DNA of 21,651 nt. Source: Desulfuromonadaceae bacterium. GTDB taxonomy: Bacteria > Desulfobacterota > Desulfuromonadia > Geobacterales > Pseudopelobacteraceae. Under the pieces are notes generated by a model. That model was not told the origin of the DNA, ran no database searches, and saw only the letters and a program-made list of their open reading frames with translations. How positions within the stretch are numbered: the first letter of the stretch is position 1; each line of letters opens with the position of its first letter. The stretch lies in contig JAQUCQ010000018.1 in the NCBI GenBank assembly GCA_028686145.1, positions 1 to 21,651 on the forward strand, written 5' to 3'. The position numbers and the translations under genes were made by a program. Below are positions 14,056 to 21,651 of this stretch, one piece after another.

Positions 14056-14679
14056 ATGATATTCGAATCAATTATTGTTGGACCACTGTCAGTTAACAGT
14101 TACATCGTCGCATGCGCACAGAGCCATGAAGGAATTGTTATCGATCCGGGAGGCGATGTTGACCTGATTATCAGCCTGGTGGAGAAGTACGGGCTGAAGA
14201 TACATACCATCATCAATACGCACGGCCATTTCGATCATGTGGGAGGAAACCTCCAGGCAGTCGCAGCCTTTGGCGCAAAGCTTTTGATTCACAAGGCAGA
14301 TGCACCACTGTTGGGCCATTCGGCTGAGATTGCCCGTAAATATGGTCTACAGGGTGAAAATTCACCGGAAGCAGATTCCTATCTGGTCGACGGCATGGAT
14401 ATTTTCTTTGGTATGAACCGGCTGAAAGTTTTCCACACTCCCGGGCATACCCAGGGTGGCTGCTGTCTCTATTTTGAGGACCAGCGGAAGGTAATTACCG
14501 GTGACACGCTCTTTGCTGACTCAATAGGACGGACAGACCTTCCGGGTGGTTCGCACGAACAGTTGCTTGAATCAATCCGTACCAAGCTGTTCACGCTGCC
14601 GGATGATGTGGTTGCTTACCCTGGCCATGGCCCGCATACAACCATTGGACATGAAAAAAGCTGTAATCCCTATTTCTGA
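14056..14679 (+). CDS. Metallo-beta-lactamase-fold hydrolase (glyoxalase II-like)
   Basis: The 207-residue cytoplasmic hydrolase has the metal-binding THGHFDHVGG (H56, H58, D60, H61), then HTPGHTQGG, the bridging aspartate in GDTLF, GRTDLPGG, and the last histidine in YPGHGPHT. It lacks the C-terminal substrate-binding domain of full glyoxalase II, so it belongs to the shorter YcbL-like group. The substrate could be a glutathione-, bacillithiol- or CoA-type thioester. The coaBC gene follows 13 bases downstream and is probably in the same operon. Confidence 0.87.
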   Translation: MIFESIIVGPLSVNSYIVACAQSHEGIVIDPGGDVDLIISLVEKYGLKIHTIINTHGHFDHVGGNLQAVAAFGAKLLIHKADAPLLGHSAEIARKYGLQGENSPEADSYLVDGMDIFFGMNRLKVFHTPGHTQGGCCLYFEDQRKVITGDTLFADSIGRTDLPGGSHEQLLESIRTKLFTLPDDVVAYPGHGPHTTIGHEKSCNPYF

Positions 14680-14692
14680 GGCGGACCACTGT

Positions 14693-15910
14693 ATGCTTAG
14701 AAATAAAAAAATAATTCTTGGCGTAAGTGGAGGAATTGCCGCTTATAAAGCACTTGAACTGACTAGGCTCTTGACCAAGGCTGGTGCAGATGTTCATGTC
14801 ATAATGACACAGGCAGCACAGGAGTTCATTGCACCGCTTACCTTTCAAACTCTTTCGGCGAATCCTGTTCATACGGCCCTGTTTGATTTGATTGCAGAGC
14901 AGAAAATTGGACATATCTCACTTGCGGATCGGGCTGATCTCTTCATTATTGCACCGGCTACTGCCAATATAATTGGTAAAATTGCTGGAGGCATCGCCGA
15001 TGATATGCTTACCACGACGGTAATGGCCACCAAAGCACCGGTATTGTTTGCCCCAGCCATGAACGTCAACATGTACACCAACCCGATCTACCAGGAAAAC
15101 GAAGAGAAACTGCGCCGGTTGGGATACCTGTTTGAAGCCCCAGTGAGCGGGAGCCTGGCATGTGGCTGGGAAGGGGAAGGGAAGCTGGCCGCGCCGGAGA
15201 CCATCTTTGATTGTGCTGTCGCAACACTGACGAAAAAGGATCTGGCCGGGAAAAAGGTACTGATCACAGCCGGACCCACCCGTGAGGAAATTGATCCGGT
15301 CCGTTATATCAGTAACTACTCCTCGGGAAAAATGGGTTATGCGCTGGCACGTGCTGCTCAGAGGCGGGGCGCCCAGGTACTGTTGATCAGTGGGCCGACA
15401 TCTCTATCAAAACCATATGGCGTAACGGTTGTCACTGTTACAAGTGCAATTGAAATGCAGAGTGAAGTCATTGCACGCGTTGATGCATGTGACGTGGTCA
15501 TCAAGGCGGCTGCGGTCGCTGACTACCGACCGAAGCTGCGAAACAGCACCAAGATAAAGAAAAAAAGCGATTCAGCAATCATTACACTGGTTAAAAATCC
15601 GGATATTCTCTCCGAACTGGGAAAAATGGATTATGGATTAAAACCGCGACCATTTCTGGTTGGCTTTGCTGCTGAAACCGATGCCCTGGCTGAAAACGCG
15701 GCAAAGAAACTGTTTGAGAAAAATCTTGACATCATTGTTGCCAACGATGTCAGCAAGTCCGACGCCGGTTTCAATGTGGACACCAACCGGGCACTGCTGT
15801 TTTTCAAGGATGGCAGCAGCAGTGACTGTGGCCTGATGTCCAAAGACCAGTTGGCCATAACGATTCTTGACCACGTTGTCTCGCGGATGCCGGAACATTC
15901 GGTGAGCTGA
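14693..15910 (+). CDS. coaBC: CoaBC, phosphopantothenoylcysteine synthetase/decarboxylase
   Basis: The 405-residue enzyme makes 4'-phosphopantetheine from 4'-phosphopantothenate and cysteine, in coenzyme A synthesis. The N-terminal flavin-dependent decarboxylase (CoaC, about 1-185) begins with GVSGGIAAYKALEL and has the catalytic H74, PAMN with N124, and C157 in ACGWEGEGKL. The C-terminal synthetase (CoaB) has ITAGPTREEIDPVRYISNYSSGKMG, AAVADYRP, KNPDIL and GFAAETD. The length is normal. The start at 14693 is chosen because it begins the conserved domain just after the upstream stop; a longer frame overlaps the preceding gene. Only a weak GAGG (14678-14681) precedes it, so translation may be coupled. 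Confidence 0.95.
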   Translation: MLRNKKIILGVSGGIAAYKALELTRLLTKAGADVHVIMTQAAQEFIAPLTFQTLSANPVHTALFDLIAEQKIGHISLADRADLFIIAPATANIIGKIAGGIADDMLTTTVMATKAPVLFAPAMNVNMYTNPIYQENEEKLRRLGYLFEAPVSGSLACGWEGEGKLAAPETIFDCAVATLTKKDLAGKKVLITAGPTREEIDPVRYISNYSSGKMGYALARAAQRRGAQVLLISGPTSLSKPYGVTVVTVTSAIEMQSEVIARVDACDVVIKAAAVADYRPKLRNSTKIKKKSDSAIITLVKNPDILSELGKMDYGLKPRPFLVGFAAETDALAENAAKKLFEKNLDIIVANDVSKSDAGFNVDTNRALLFFKDGSSSDCGLMSKDQLAITILDHVVSRMPEHSVS

Positions 15911-15993
15911 CTGAGTGCAACGGTTTTGTCTTGACTTGACTGTTTGATCGTACTAGCTTTTTTAGATTCTAATCGTATGCGGAGGTATCATCC

Positions 15994-16665
15994 GTGGGTA
16001 TCATCACCAGCGCCGGCATTGTTGTTAAACTCGTCCTCATGCTGCTCCTGTCATTTTCAGTTGTTTCCTGGGGCATCATTCTGTTCAAATTTTTTCAGGT
16101 TCAGCGTGCCAATGGTGATTCTGAACGTTTTATGGATTTTTTCTGGAAATCAAAACGTTTTGATGCCATTGCATCACAGGTTGACCGTTTTGCCAACTCT
16201 CCCCTTACCGTGTTATTTAATGAGGGGTATAAAGAGCTGAAAATAGTTGTCGAAACCGACAGTAAGAGTGACGGCAGTGCTCTCAGCACTGATCTGGGAG
16301 GCGTTGAAAATGTTTCCAGAGCCTTGCGACGCGCCACAAATTCAGAGATCACCCGTCTTGAAAAATATCTGACCTTTCTAGCCACAACCGGTTCCACATC
16401 GCCATTTATCGGCCTGTTTGGCACCGTATGGGGCATCATGACCGCTTTTGAAGGCATTGGGAAGACAGGCTCTGCCTCGCTGGCGGTTGTCGCTCCGGGC
16501 ATTGCCGAAGCACTGATAGCCACCGCAATCGGACTGGTGGCAGCAATTCCCGCTGTCATGGCCTACAACCACTTTCAACATAAAATTCGCGTGCTGATAA
16601 ATGAGATGGACAGCTTCACTACCGAATTTCTCAATATCGTGCAACGCAATATCGCGGGGAAATAG
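15994..16665 (+). CDS. tolQ: TolQ, proton channel subunit of the Tol-Pal system
   Basis: This 223-residue inner-membrane protein has three helices: the N-terminal IVVKLVLMLLLSFSVVSWGIILF, and two near 125-150 and 165-190. The latter pair holds the MotA/TolQ/ExbB signatures TGSTSPFIGLFGTVWGIMTAF and GIAEALIATAIGLVAAIPAVMAYN. TolQ and TolR form the proton-motive-force engine that drives TolA. It starts with GTG, supported by GGAGG at 15981-15985. Context (tolR, tolA, tolB, pal) decides TolQ over ExbB. The 83-base gap after coaBC holds only weak promoter-like boxes (tandem TTGACT at 15931-15941), so either separate or readthrough transcription is possible. Confidence 0.92.
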   Translation: MGIITSAGIVVKLVLMLLLSFSVVSWGIILFKFFQVQRANGDSERFMDFFWKSKRFDAIASQVDRFANSPLTVLFNEGYKELKIVVETDSKSDGSALSTDLGGVENVSRALRRATNSEITRLEKYLTFLATTGSTSPFIGLFGTVWGIMTAFEGIGKTGSASLAVVAPGIAEALIATAIGLVAAIPAVMAYNHFQHKIRVLINEMDSFTTEFLNIVQRNIAGK

Positions 16666-16668
16666 ACC

Positions 16669-17082
16669 ATGGCTATGGGAGGACATAACAATAATCGTGC
16701 TGTGATGGCAGAGATAAACGTTACGCCACTGGTAGATGTCATGTTGGTGTTGCTTGTCATCTTTATGGTAACCGCACCGATGATGCAGCAAGGGGTGCAG
16801 GTCAACCTGCCAAAAGCCAATACCAAAGCCATGAATCCTGCTGAAGAATCAGTAGTTGTCTCTGTTGACAAGAACGGCAAAGTCTTTATCGATAAAGATG
16901 AGGTTCCTGCGGGAGACCTGCGAGAGCGACTCTCAACCATGTTTGTGTCCCGGACGAAAAAAGAGGTGTTTTTGAAAGCAGATTCTACCGTGCCCTACGG
17001 TGAGGTTGTACGAACCATGGCTGACATTAAAGGGGCTGGTATCGAGCGTCTTGGCATGGTGACGGAACCGGCTGCAAAATAA
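16669..17082 (+). CDS. tolR: TolR, proton channel subunit of the Tol-Pal system
   Basis: The 137-residue ExbD/TolR-family protein has one N-terminal membrane helix starting MAEINVTPLVDVMLVLLVIFMV, whose aspartate (D23) is the proton-responsive residue. The periplasmic domain carries LPKA, VSVDKNGKVFIDKDEV and the end ADIKGAGIERLGMVTEP. It begins 3 bases after tolQ and ends in TAATG, sharing one base with the next start, which points to coupled translation. The length is normal. Confidence 0.92.
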   Translation: MAMGGHNNNRAVMAEINVTPLVDVMLVLLVIFMVTAPMMQQGVQVNLPKANTKAMNPAEESVVVSVDKNGKVFIDKDEVPAGDLRERLSTMFVSRTKKEVFLKADSTVPYGEVVRTMADIKGAGIERLGMVTEPAAK

Positions 17083-17855
17083 TGATCTCACGTAATCCAC
17101 CAATTGACACCGGCATGAGTGTCAGTTTTATCGCCTCAGCCGTCATTCACCTGGCGGTTTTTTTATTACTGGTATGGTGGGGGCAGCTGTTTCCTCCGCA
17201 AATGACCATTCAGGAAACCTATTATGTTGATGTAGTTAATCTGCCGACACCCAATCCCCAATCCGGCAGTTCCGCACAAAAGCCTGGCAAACCCGGAGCA
17301 GAAGTGTCTCAACCTGCTCCGGCGCCTTTAATGACTGCGCCACCACCCTCCCGAACCTCTTTGAAGACCATTACAAAAGAGGTCAAGCAGACACCACCAC
17401 CTGCATTGGCAGAGACGGAAGCAGGTTTTAATGAGCGGATGGCAAAGCTGGAGCGAAGAGCTGAAGCCCGGCACGAAGAGGCTGCTCTTGAAAAGATGCG
17501 GAAGACGGTGAAAAACAGCGGCAGCCCAAAAATTGGTGTTCCTGGTGCTGGCGGTGCTGAGGCGGGCAGTCGCTATACTGATTATATCAAGTCACGGCTT
17601 GAAGATGCTTTGAAAGAGACCATCAGCTACTCCACTAAAGATCCATATGTAGCAGTGCTGCTTACCATTGCGGCGGATGGTACGCTTTCTCGCATCAGGA
17701 TCGTGCAAAGCAGTGGTGATGCGACATTTGAGTTGGCAGTCAGGCGGGCAATCGATCTGGCCAAAGAAAAATTCACCGCACCTCCGAACCGGACCGCTTA
17801 TGAAAATGGTTTTATCTTCAAACCAAAAGGTATCTCAAAGAGTTCTTCACGATAA
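17082..17855 (+). CDS. tolA: TolA-like periplasm-spanning protein with TonB C-terminal domain
   Basis: The 257-residue protein has an N-terminal membrane helix (about 13-35, SFIASAVIHLAVFLLLVWW), a proline-rich stretch (about 50-105), a charged helical region (FNERMAKLERRAEARHEEAALEKMRK), and a TonB_C/TolA domain at about 165-250 (YIKSRLEDALKETISY, VAVLLTIAADGTLSRIRIVQSSGDATFELAVRRAI). It transmits TolQR energy to TolB and Pal at the outer membrane. It is shorter than E. coli TolA because the long helical domain II is reduced. TonB is the alternative, but position in a tolQR-tolB-pal cluster favours TolA. It overlaps tolR by one base. Confidence 0.87.
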   Translation: MISRNPPIDTGMSVSFIASAVIHLAVFLLLVWWGQLFPPQMTIQETYYVDVVNLPTPNPQSGSSAQKPGKPGAEVSQPAPAPLMTAPPPSRTSLKTITKEVKQTPPPALAETEAGFNERMAKLERRAEARHEEAALEKMRKTVKNSGSPKIGVPGAGGAEAGSRYTDYIKSRLEDALKETISYSTKDPYVAVLLTIAADGTLSRIRIVQSSGDATFELAVRRAIDLAKEKFTAPPNRTAYENGFIFKPKGISKSSSR

Positions 17856-17870
17856 CACATTGGATATATT

Positions 17871-19151
17871 ATGAAACTATTGCTGTTTGTTCTGTTACTT
17901 CTTGTATTTCCAGGCGTTCTGTATGCTCAATCAGGCTATGTTGAGGTCACTGCTTCCGGTAATCGCCAACTGAAACTTGCTGTTGCTTCTCCGCATTCAC
18001 TTGATGCTTCTCCCGATCCCGGATCAGCCAAGCTTGTTTCTGACATCATCACGTTTGATTTGAATATGTCCGGCGTTGTCTTGGCGGAAAGCCGTTTGCT
18101 GCTGTCACCACCTGTAAATCTATCGCTTGCCGATGCCGATTTTGCATTGTGGCAGAGTGCCGGATTCGATCTGCTGGTTCTGAGTGAATACAGCCTGAAG
18201 GGCGGTCAGCTGACTATCGAGTACCGTCTCTATGATGTCACAACACATAAATTGATTACCGCAAAGCGTTTTCTCGGAGCGGCAAAGGACTTGAGGCGCT
18301 TCAGCCATTCGTTTGCTGACGAAATTCTGCGCGCACTTACCGGGGTAAAAGGCGTTTTTACTACCAGAATTGCCTATGTATCAGCTCAGACAGGCAATAA
18401 AGAAATCTATATCATGGATTGGGATGGTCATAATCCGCTTCCCTTGACAAGAAACGGCTCCATCAATCTGAACCCGGATTTTTCTCCTGACGGACGCCAG
18501 ATCATCTTCACATCTTACAAACGCGGCAACCCGGACGTGTTTCGACGCTCCCTGTCACATACCGCGGAAGTAGCTATCTCAACGCGCAAGGGACTCAATA
18601 TAACCCCCTGTTGGTCGCCGGATGGGAATAAGATTGCACTGGCACTCAGCAAAGATGGTGATGCTGAAATTTACACACTGAATAAAGACGGAAGCCATCC
18701 GACCCGTTTGACCATCAACCCTGCTCTTGATCTCTACCCCACCTGGTCACCGGACGGCACACAGATCGCTTTTGTGTCAGATCGTCTCGGGAATCCACAG
18801 ATATTTGTCATGAATTCTGATGGCAGCAACGTCAGGCGGCTTACAACAACTGGCAATTACAACGTCAACCCGCGCTGGTCACCAAATGGCAACCGGATAG
18901 CCTATTCAAGGATGACCAGTGGGGGGTTTAATATATTTACTATCGCCCCTGATGGGTCTGCAGACACCCAACTGACTTTCGAAGGCAATAATGAAAATCC
19001 CTCCTGGTCAGCAGACAATCGCCTAATTTGTTTCAGCTCGAAGCGGAGTAGTGGTAACGGGATCTATGTCATGCGTGCCGACGGATCAGGTCAGACAAAG
19101 GTATCCCATGGCAAGGAGACTGACTTCCAGCCTGCTTGGTCAACCCATTGA
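17871..19151 (+). CDS. tolB: TolB, periplasmic beta-propeller of the Tol-Pal system
   Basis: The 426-residue protein has a signal peptide (KLLLFVLLLLVFPGVLYAQ), an N-terminal alpha/beta domain (about 20-155) and a six-bladed propeller built from PD40 repeats. These read as NPDFSPDGRQIIFTSYKRGNPD, TPCWSPDGNKIALA, YPTWSPDGTQIAFVSDRLGNPQIFVMN, NPRWSPNGNRIAYSR and NPSWSADNRLICFSSKR. TolB binds Pal and TolA and helps outer-membrane constriction at division. It lies 15 bases after tolA, with only a weak ribosome binding site. Confidence 0.95.
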   Translation: MKLLLFVLLLLVFPGVLYAQSGYVEVTASGNRQLKLAVASPHSLDASPDPGSAKLVSDIITFDLNMSGVVLAESRLLLSPPVNLSLADADFALWQSAGFDLLVLSEYSLKGGQLTIEYRLYDVTTHKLITAKRFLGAAKDLRRFSHSFADEILRALTGVKGVFTTRIAYVSAQTGNKEIYIMDWDGHNPLPLTRNGSINLNPDFSPDGRQIIFTSYKRGNPDVFRRSLSHTAEVAISTRKGLNITPCWSPDGNKIALALSKDGDAEIYTLNKDGSHPTRLTINPALDLYPTWSPDGTQIAFVSDRLGNPQIFVMNSDGSNVRRLTTTGNYNVNPRWSPNGNRIAYSRMTSGGFNIFTIAPDGSADTQLTFEGNNENPSWSADNRLICFSSKRSSGNGIYVMRADGSGQTKVSHGKETDFQPAWSTH

Positions 19152-19198
19152 TGACATTGCAGCACACTAAATTGATGCAAGAATTTGAATCTTACCAG

Positions 19199-19226
19199 TT
19201 GCAATGCGAAAACTGTTATGTATAAT
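19199..19226 (+). promoter_or_regulatory. Promoter of pal
   Basis: TTGCAA (19199-19204), a 16-base spacer and a perfect TATAAT (19221-19226) lie in the 136-base gap between tolB and pal, allowing pal to be made independently of tolQRAB. Confidence 0.62.
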
Positions 19227-19287
19227 CATCTCAGAAGTCGATTTAGCAAGGCATATGCCTTTATTTTACTCGAGACGGGAGATTGGT

Positions 19288-19872
19288 ATGAAAAAAAGTA
19301 TGGTAACATTATTGGCGGCCCTTAGCATGGTTTCCTTGCTTGCTGCTGGCTGTGCAAACAAGGAAGCTGTAAAAAAAGAAGAGGCTGTAGTTCCTCCAGC
19401 CGCAGTCGAAAAAGTTGAACCCGCCAAACCGGCTGAAGAAGCCAAACCGGCTGAAAAAGCTGCTGAAGCACAACCTGTCCAGGAGGCAGTCACCCCGGCA
19501 GCCACACCTCAAGCTGAACAGCCCGCCGCTGCAGAAAACAACTTCGAAACCGTTTATTTTGATTTTGATAAATCGGATCTTCGTCAAGATGCCCGTGATG
19601 TTCTCTCTAAAAACGCTGAACTCATCCTTAAATCATTTCCAAATGCAAAGATCCAGATCGCAGGGAATTGTGACGAACGAGGATCAGCTGAATACAACCT
19701 GGCTCTGGGTGAACGTCGAGCAAAATCTGCCCAGAAGTATCTGATTACCCTCGGCGTGAAAGCAGAGAACCTCTCAACTATCAGCTACGGTAAAGAGAAA
19801 CCTGCTGTTCTTGGCCATGATGAAGCCGCATGGGCAAAAAACAGACGTGATGATTTTGTAGTTATCAAGTAA
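19288..19872 (+). CDS. pal: Pal, peptidoglycan-associated lipoprotein
   Basis: The 194-residue protein begins with a lipoprotein signal (MKKSMVTLLAALSMVSLLAAGC), with lipobox LAAGC and the lipidated cysteine at C22. The +2 residue is alanine, which favours the outer membrane. A Pro/Ala/Glu-rich spacer (about 24-80) is longer than in E. coli Pal. The OmpA-like domain (about 88-194) has FDFDKSDLRQDARDVL, GNCDERGSAEYNLALGERRA and ISYGKEKPAVLGHDEAAW, which bind meso-diaminopimelate in peptidoglycan. The start at 19288 is chosen for the lipoprotein signal and GGGAG just upstream. CpoB, usually next in the cluster, is absent here. Confidence 0.95.
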   Translation: MKKSMVTLLAALSMVSLLAAGCANKEAVKKEEAVVPPAAVEKVEPAKPAEEAKPAEKAAEAQPVQEAVTPAATPQAEQPAAAENNFETVYFDFDKSDLRQDARDVLSKNAELILKSFPNAKIQIAGNCDERGSAEYNLALGERRAKSAQKYLITLGVKAENLSTISYGKEKPAVLGHDEAAWAKNRRDDFVVIK

Positions 19873-19901
19873 TACACTTCATTCAGCTTCTATTACACCT
19901 C

Positions 19902-19944
19902 ATGACCACGCTGGAAGCGTTATTAGCGCTTCCAGCGTGGTCAT
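19902..19944 (+). terminator. Terminator after pal
   Basis: An 18-bp perfect stem (19902-19919 with 19927-19944) has the core CCACGCTGGAAGCG and a 7-base loop. Only three T residues follow at once, with more T-rich sequence further on. Confidence 0.8.
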
Positions 19945-20044
19945 TTTGCATCTTCATTTTGTTTGTAGTGATTTTGCTACACTATTTCCAGCCGCCCATA
20001 ATAAACACTCCATACCTTGACGGTGGCACCATAGCGCACAGAGC

Positions 20045-20073
20045 TTGACAAATACTCCATTTTCTGTGATAGT
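20045..20073 (+). promoter_or_regulatory. Promoter of the dksA-like gene
   Basis: A perfect TTGACA (20045-20050) is followed after 17 bases by GATAGT (20068-20073), preceded by TGT at the extended -10 position. Confidence 0.6.
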
Positions 20074-20130
20074 TTGCCGCCATTTTTTAAGGCTATGCTA
20101 CTTCTATCCAGCACGCGGAGACACTACATC

Positions 20131-20739
20131 ATGGCGACAACAACTAAAGCGACAAAAGCGACTCCGAACGCATCGACACCTGAAAAAAAGAGCGCTGTAA
20201 AAACAAAGAAAGCTGCAGTATTACCGGAGAAATCACCATCAGTTGAGACTCCAGAGGAAACGATACCGGCTGCAGTTGAACAAGCAGCTCCTCAAACTCC
20301 ACAGGTGACAAGCCAGGATCCAAAATGGCGGGAAATCAGATTAATTCTTGAAAAAATGAAAGAAGATGCTCTCCGCGAGATCAGGAAATCGGTTAAAAAG
20401 GGCACTGAAGCGGTTGCTGCAATTGAGCCCGGCGGCGATATCTATGACCAGGCATCCTCTGAGAGAGATAGGGAGCTGGGTCTGCTACTTGGTGATAGAG
20501 AGCGTGAAAAGATTCACAGCATTGATGAAGCTCTGTTACGCATTGATGAAGGTGAGTACGGAATTTGTGAGGAGTGTGATGAAGATATTCCTCTTGGCAG
20601 ACTTAAGGCTATGCCTTTTACCCGTCATTGCGTGAAATGCAAGTCAGATATCGAGAAACTTCAAGCTCAGACAAAACGGGTAGAGGAAGAGCGTGCGTAC
20701 CGTGAAATCCCTATCGGGGCTGAAGAAGAAGAATCATAA
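20131..20739 (+). CDS. dksA: DksA/TraR-family RNA polymerase-binding regulator with N-terminal extension
   Basis: The 202-residue protein has two parts. Residues 1-62 are Lys/Ala/Pro/Thr-rich and probably disordered, and are not found in ordinary DksA. Residues 63-202 are a DksA-type coiled coil plus zinc finger: coiled-coil tip D103-x2-D106-x-A108, as in E. coli DksA; then YGICEECDEDIPLGRLKAMPFTRHCVKCK with four cysteines C146, C149, C167 and C170. DksA binds the RNA polymerase secondary channel and potentiates ppGpp. The start at 20131 has GCGGAG 10 bases upstream; a longer frame from 20074 has none. Its stop overlaps the end of the convergent gene by 6 bases. Confidence 0.85.
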   Translation: MATTTKATKATPNASTPEKKSAVKTKKAAVLPEKSPSVETPEETIPAAVEQAAPQTPQVTSQDPKWREIRLILEKMKEDALREIRKSVKKGTEAVAAIEPGGDIYDQASSERDRELGLLLGDREREKIHSIDEALLRIDEGEYGICEECDEDIPLGRLKAMPFTRHCVKCKSDIEKLQAQTKRVEEERAYREIPIGAEEEES

Positions 20740-21651
20740 GCTGTTTTTTCCTGATAGCTTCTGAAAAGCCTTCAACAATCCGCCGCTACTGGTCTGCATG
20801 GCATTATGGGGGCACAGCTCCCGACAGCACCAGCAACGAATGCAGCGTGAATTATCAACTGACAGTACACTATTTTTTATACTGATTGCCCCTGGAGGGC
20901 AGGCGTCCCGACAAACGCCGCAAAATACACAGCTTTTTTGATCGGCTGCCGGATACGTCGTAAGGTGGCTTTTAAGTGCCTTAACAATGAAAGCCGGTAG
21001 TCCGAACTGGGTATCCAGACCGTCTGGTAGTTTGAAACAAACTTTGGAAAAGGTTTCAATCGGGGTACCGCAGAGCTTGATATCAGTGAACATAGCCCCC
21101 GCGAGTCCCAAGTCGATCGCCTCGCGTTCAATATACAATAGCTCTGCCGGTATTCCGGCCAGTCGCCCTGCAATCACGTCAACCGCAACGGGGTTTTCTC
21201 CGCCAATCAACAGACCGAGCTTAATCGGGTCACCACCACCCGGTCCGTTTCCCTCCATCGCATAAACTGCATCGACGATATTCAGAACCGGCTTCTTAAG
21301 CAGGTATATTTCAAGCAGCAGCCTGGCAAACAGCTCCCGTGAGCTGCCCGCCTTCAGATGCCAACCAGCTTTTTCCGTGCCAATAACCGCTCCGAAAAGA
21401 TTTTTGACCGCACACGTCATCGTCATCATTTCATGCGTTTTTAACTTGGGCAAATTGATAATCTTGTCGGCCTCGAAATAGTCGCGAGCAAGACGGATTG
21501 ACCGGAACATGCCGCTCCCCTGAAGTTCAACAGCCTCCTTGAATTCAACCAGCGTTGCACCGCTTTTACGCACGGCATCATGCATCCCGGTTTTTTCCGC
21601 GACACGCAGAAAGCTACCAAAGCCCGGACTGTCGCCAACCAACGCAACTCC
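20734..21651 (-). CDS. DUF362 protein with two [4Fe-4S] clusters, 5' end outside window
   Basis: The frame runs open to the window edge (Gly-Val-Ala-Leu-Val-Gly-Asp just before the shown part), so the start is missing. The DUF362 domain contains KIINLPKLKTHEMMTMTCAVKNLFGAV and IVDAVYAMEGNGPGGGDP, the family's conserved signatures, and NPVAVDVIAGRLAGI. The C terminus has a two-cluster ferredoxin domain, CVFCGVCRDACPPGAI and CIRCWCCRELCPHNAM. The DUF362 role is not established; an electron-transfer or redox enzyme function is plausible. It ends 6 bases into the end of the dksA-like gene, with no terminator between them. Confidence 0.85.
   Translation of the reverse strand, partial: GVALVGDSPGFGSFLRVAEKTGMHDAVRKSGATLVEFKEAVELQGSGMFRSIRLARDYFEADKIINLPKLKTHEMMTMTCAVKNLFGAVIGTEKAGWHLKAGSSRELFARLLLEIYLLKKPVLNIVDAVYAMEGNGPGGGDPIKLGLLIGGENPVAVDVIAGRLAGIPAELLYIEREAIDLGLAGAMFTDIKLCGTPIETFSKVCFKLPDGLDTQFGLPAFIVKALKSHLTTYPAADQKSCVFCGVCRDACPPGAISIKNSVLSVDNSRCIRCWCCRELCPHNAMQTSSGGLLKAFQKLSGKNSL

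Noticed and set aside
15926..15973. Promoter for tolQ built from tandem TTGACT (15931-15941) or TTGATC-N18-TCTAAT.
   Set aside because: The first has no acceptable -10 box at the right spacing. The second would start transcription right at the ribosome binding site. Neither is convincing.

Overview
The window looks like chromosomal DNA of an anaerobic, metal-respiring deltaproteobacterium of the Geobacter/Desulfuromonadales type. This is inferred from gene content only: two large inner-membrane multihaem cytochromes resembling ImcH and CbcL, a 12-haem triheme-repeat cytochrome, a rubredoxin/ferredoxin pair and a complete tol-pal cluster. No RNA gene, insertion sequence, phage gene or CRISPR array was seen. 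Both window ends cut a gene.

Region 1 (1-4498) is a flagellar island. A short flagellin with a near-consensus sigma-28 promoter is followed by a tight three-gene unit: an unrecognised 210-residue protein, then FlbT and FlaF. Flagellin, FlbT and FlaF are of the type known mainly from Alphaproteobacteria, where FlbT and FlaF control flagellin synthesis after transcription. The island is bracketed by two related TPR-glycosyltransferase-like genes. The left one lacks its C-terminal half; the right one is complete and lies on the opposite strand behind a threonine ammonia-lyase gene. They may modify flagellin.

Region 2 (4513-6964) holds threonine ammonia-lyase and thioredoxin reductase, divergently transcribed from back-to-back promoters, plus a 54-residue acidic microprotein behind trxB.

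Region 3 (7040-11996) has three minus-strand cytochrome genes, each with its own terminator: a 12-haem periplasmic c-type protein, a CbcL-like fusion with nine c-haem motifs and a six-helix cytochrome b domain, and an ImcH-like NapC/NirT protein with seven haem motifs. Together they carry 28 c-haem motifs and could form a route from menaquinol to the periplasm. Four GTATAC-type sites lie upstream of the CbcL-like gene.

Region 4 (12210-15910) is housekeeping: a class V aminotransferase, a zinc-ribbon microprotein, a ferredoxin-rubredoxin pair, a metallo-beta-lactamase-fold hydrolase and the bifunctional CoA enzyme CoaBC.

Region 5 (15994-19872) is tolQ-tolR-tolA-tolB, with pal behind its own promoter. 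It ends at 20131-21651 with a DksA-like regulator that has a long N-terminal extension, overlapping tail-to-tail with a DUF362/ferredoxin protein cut by the window end.
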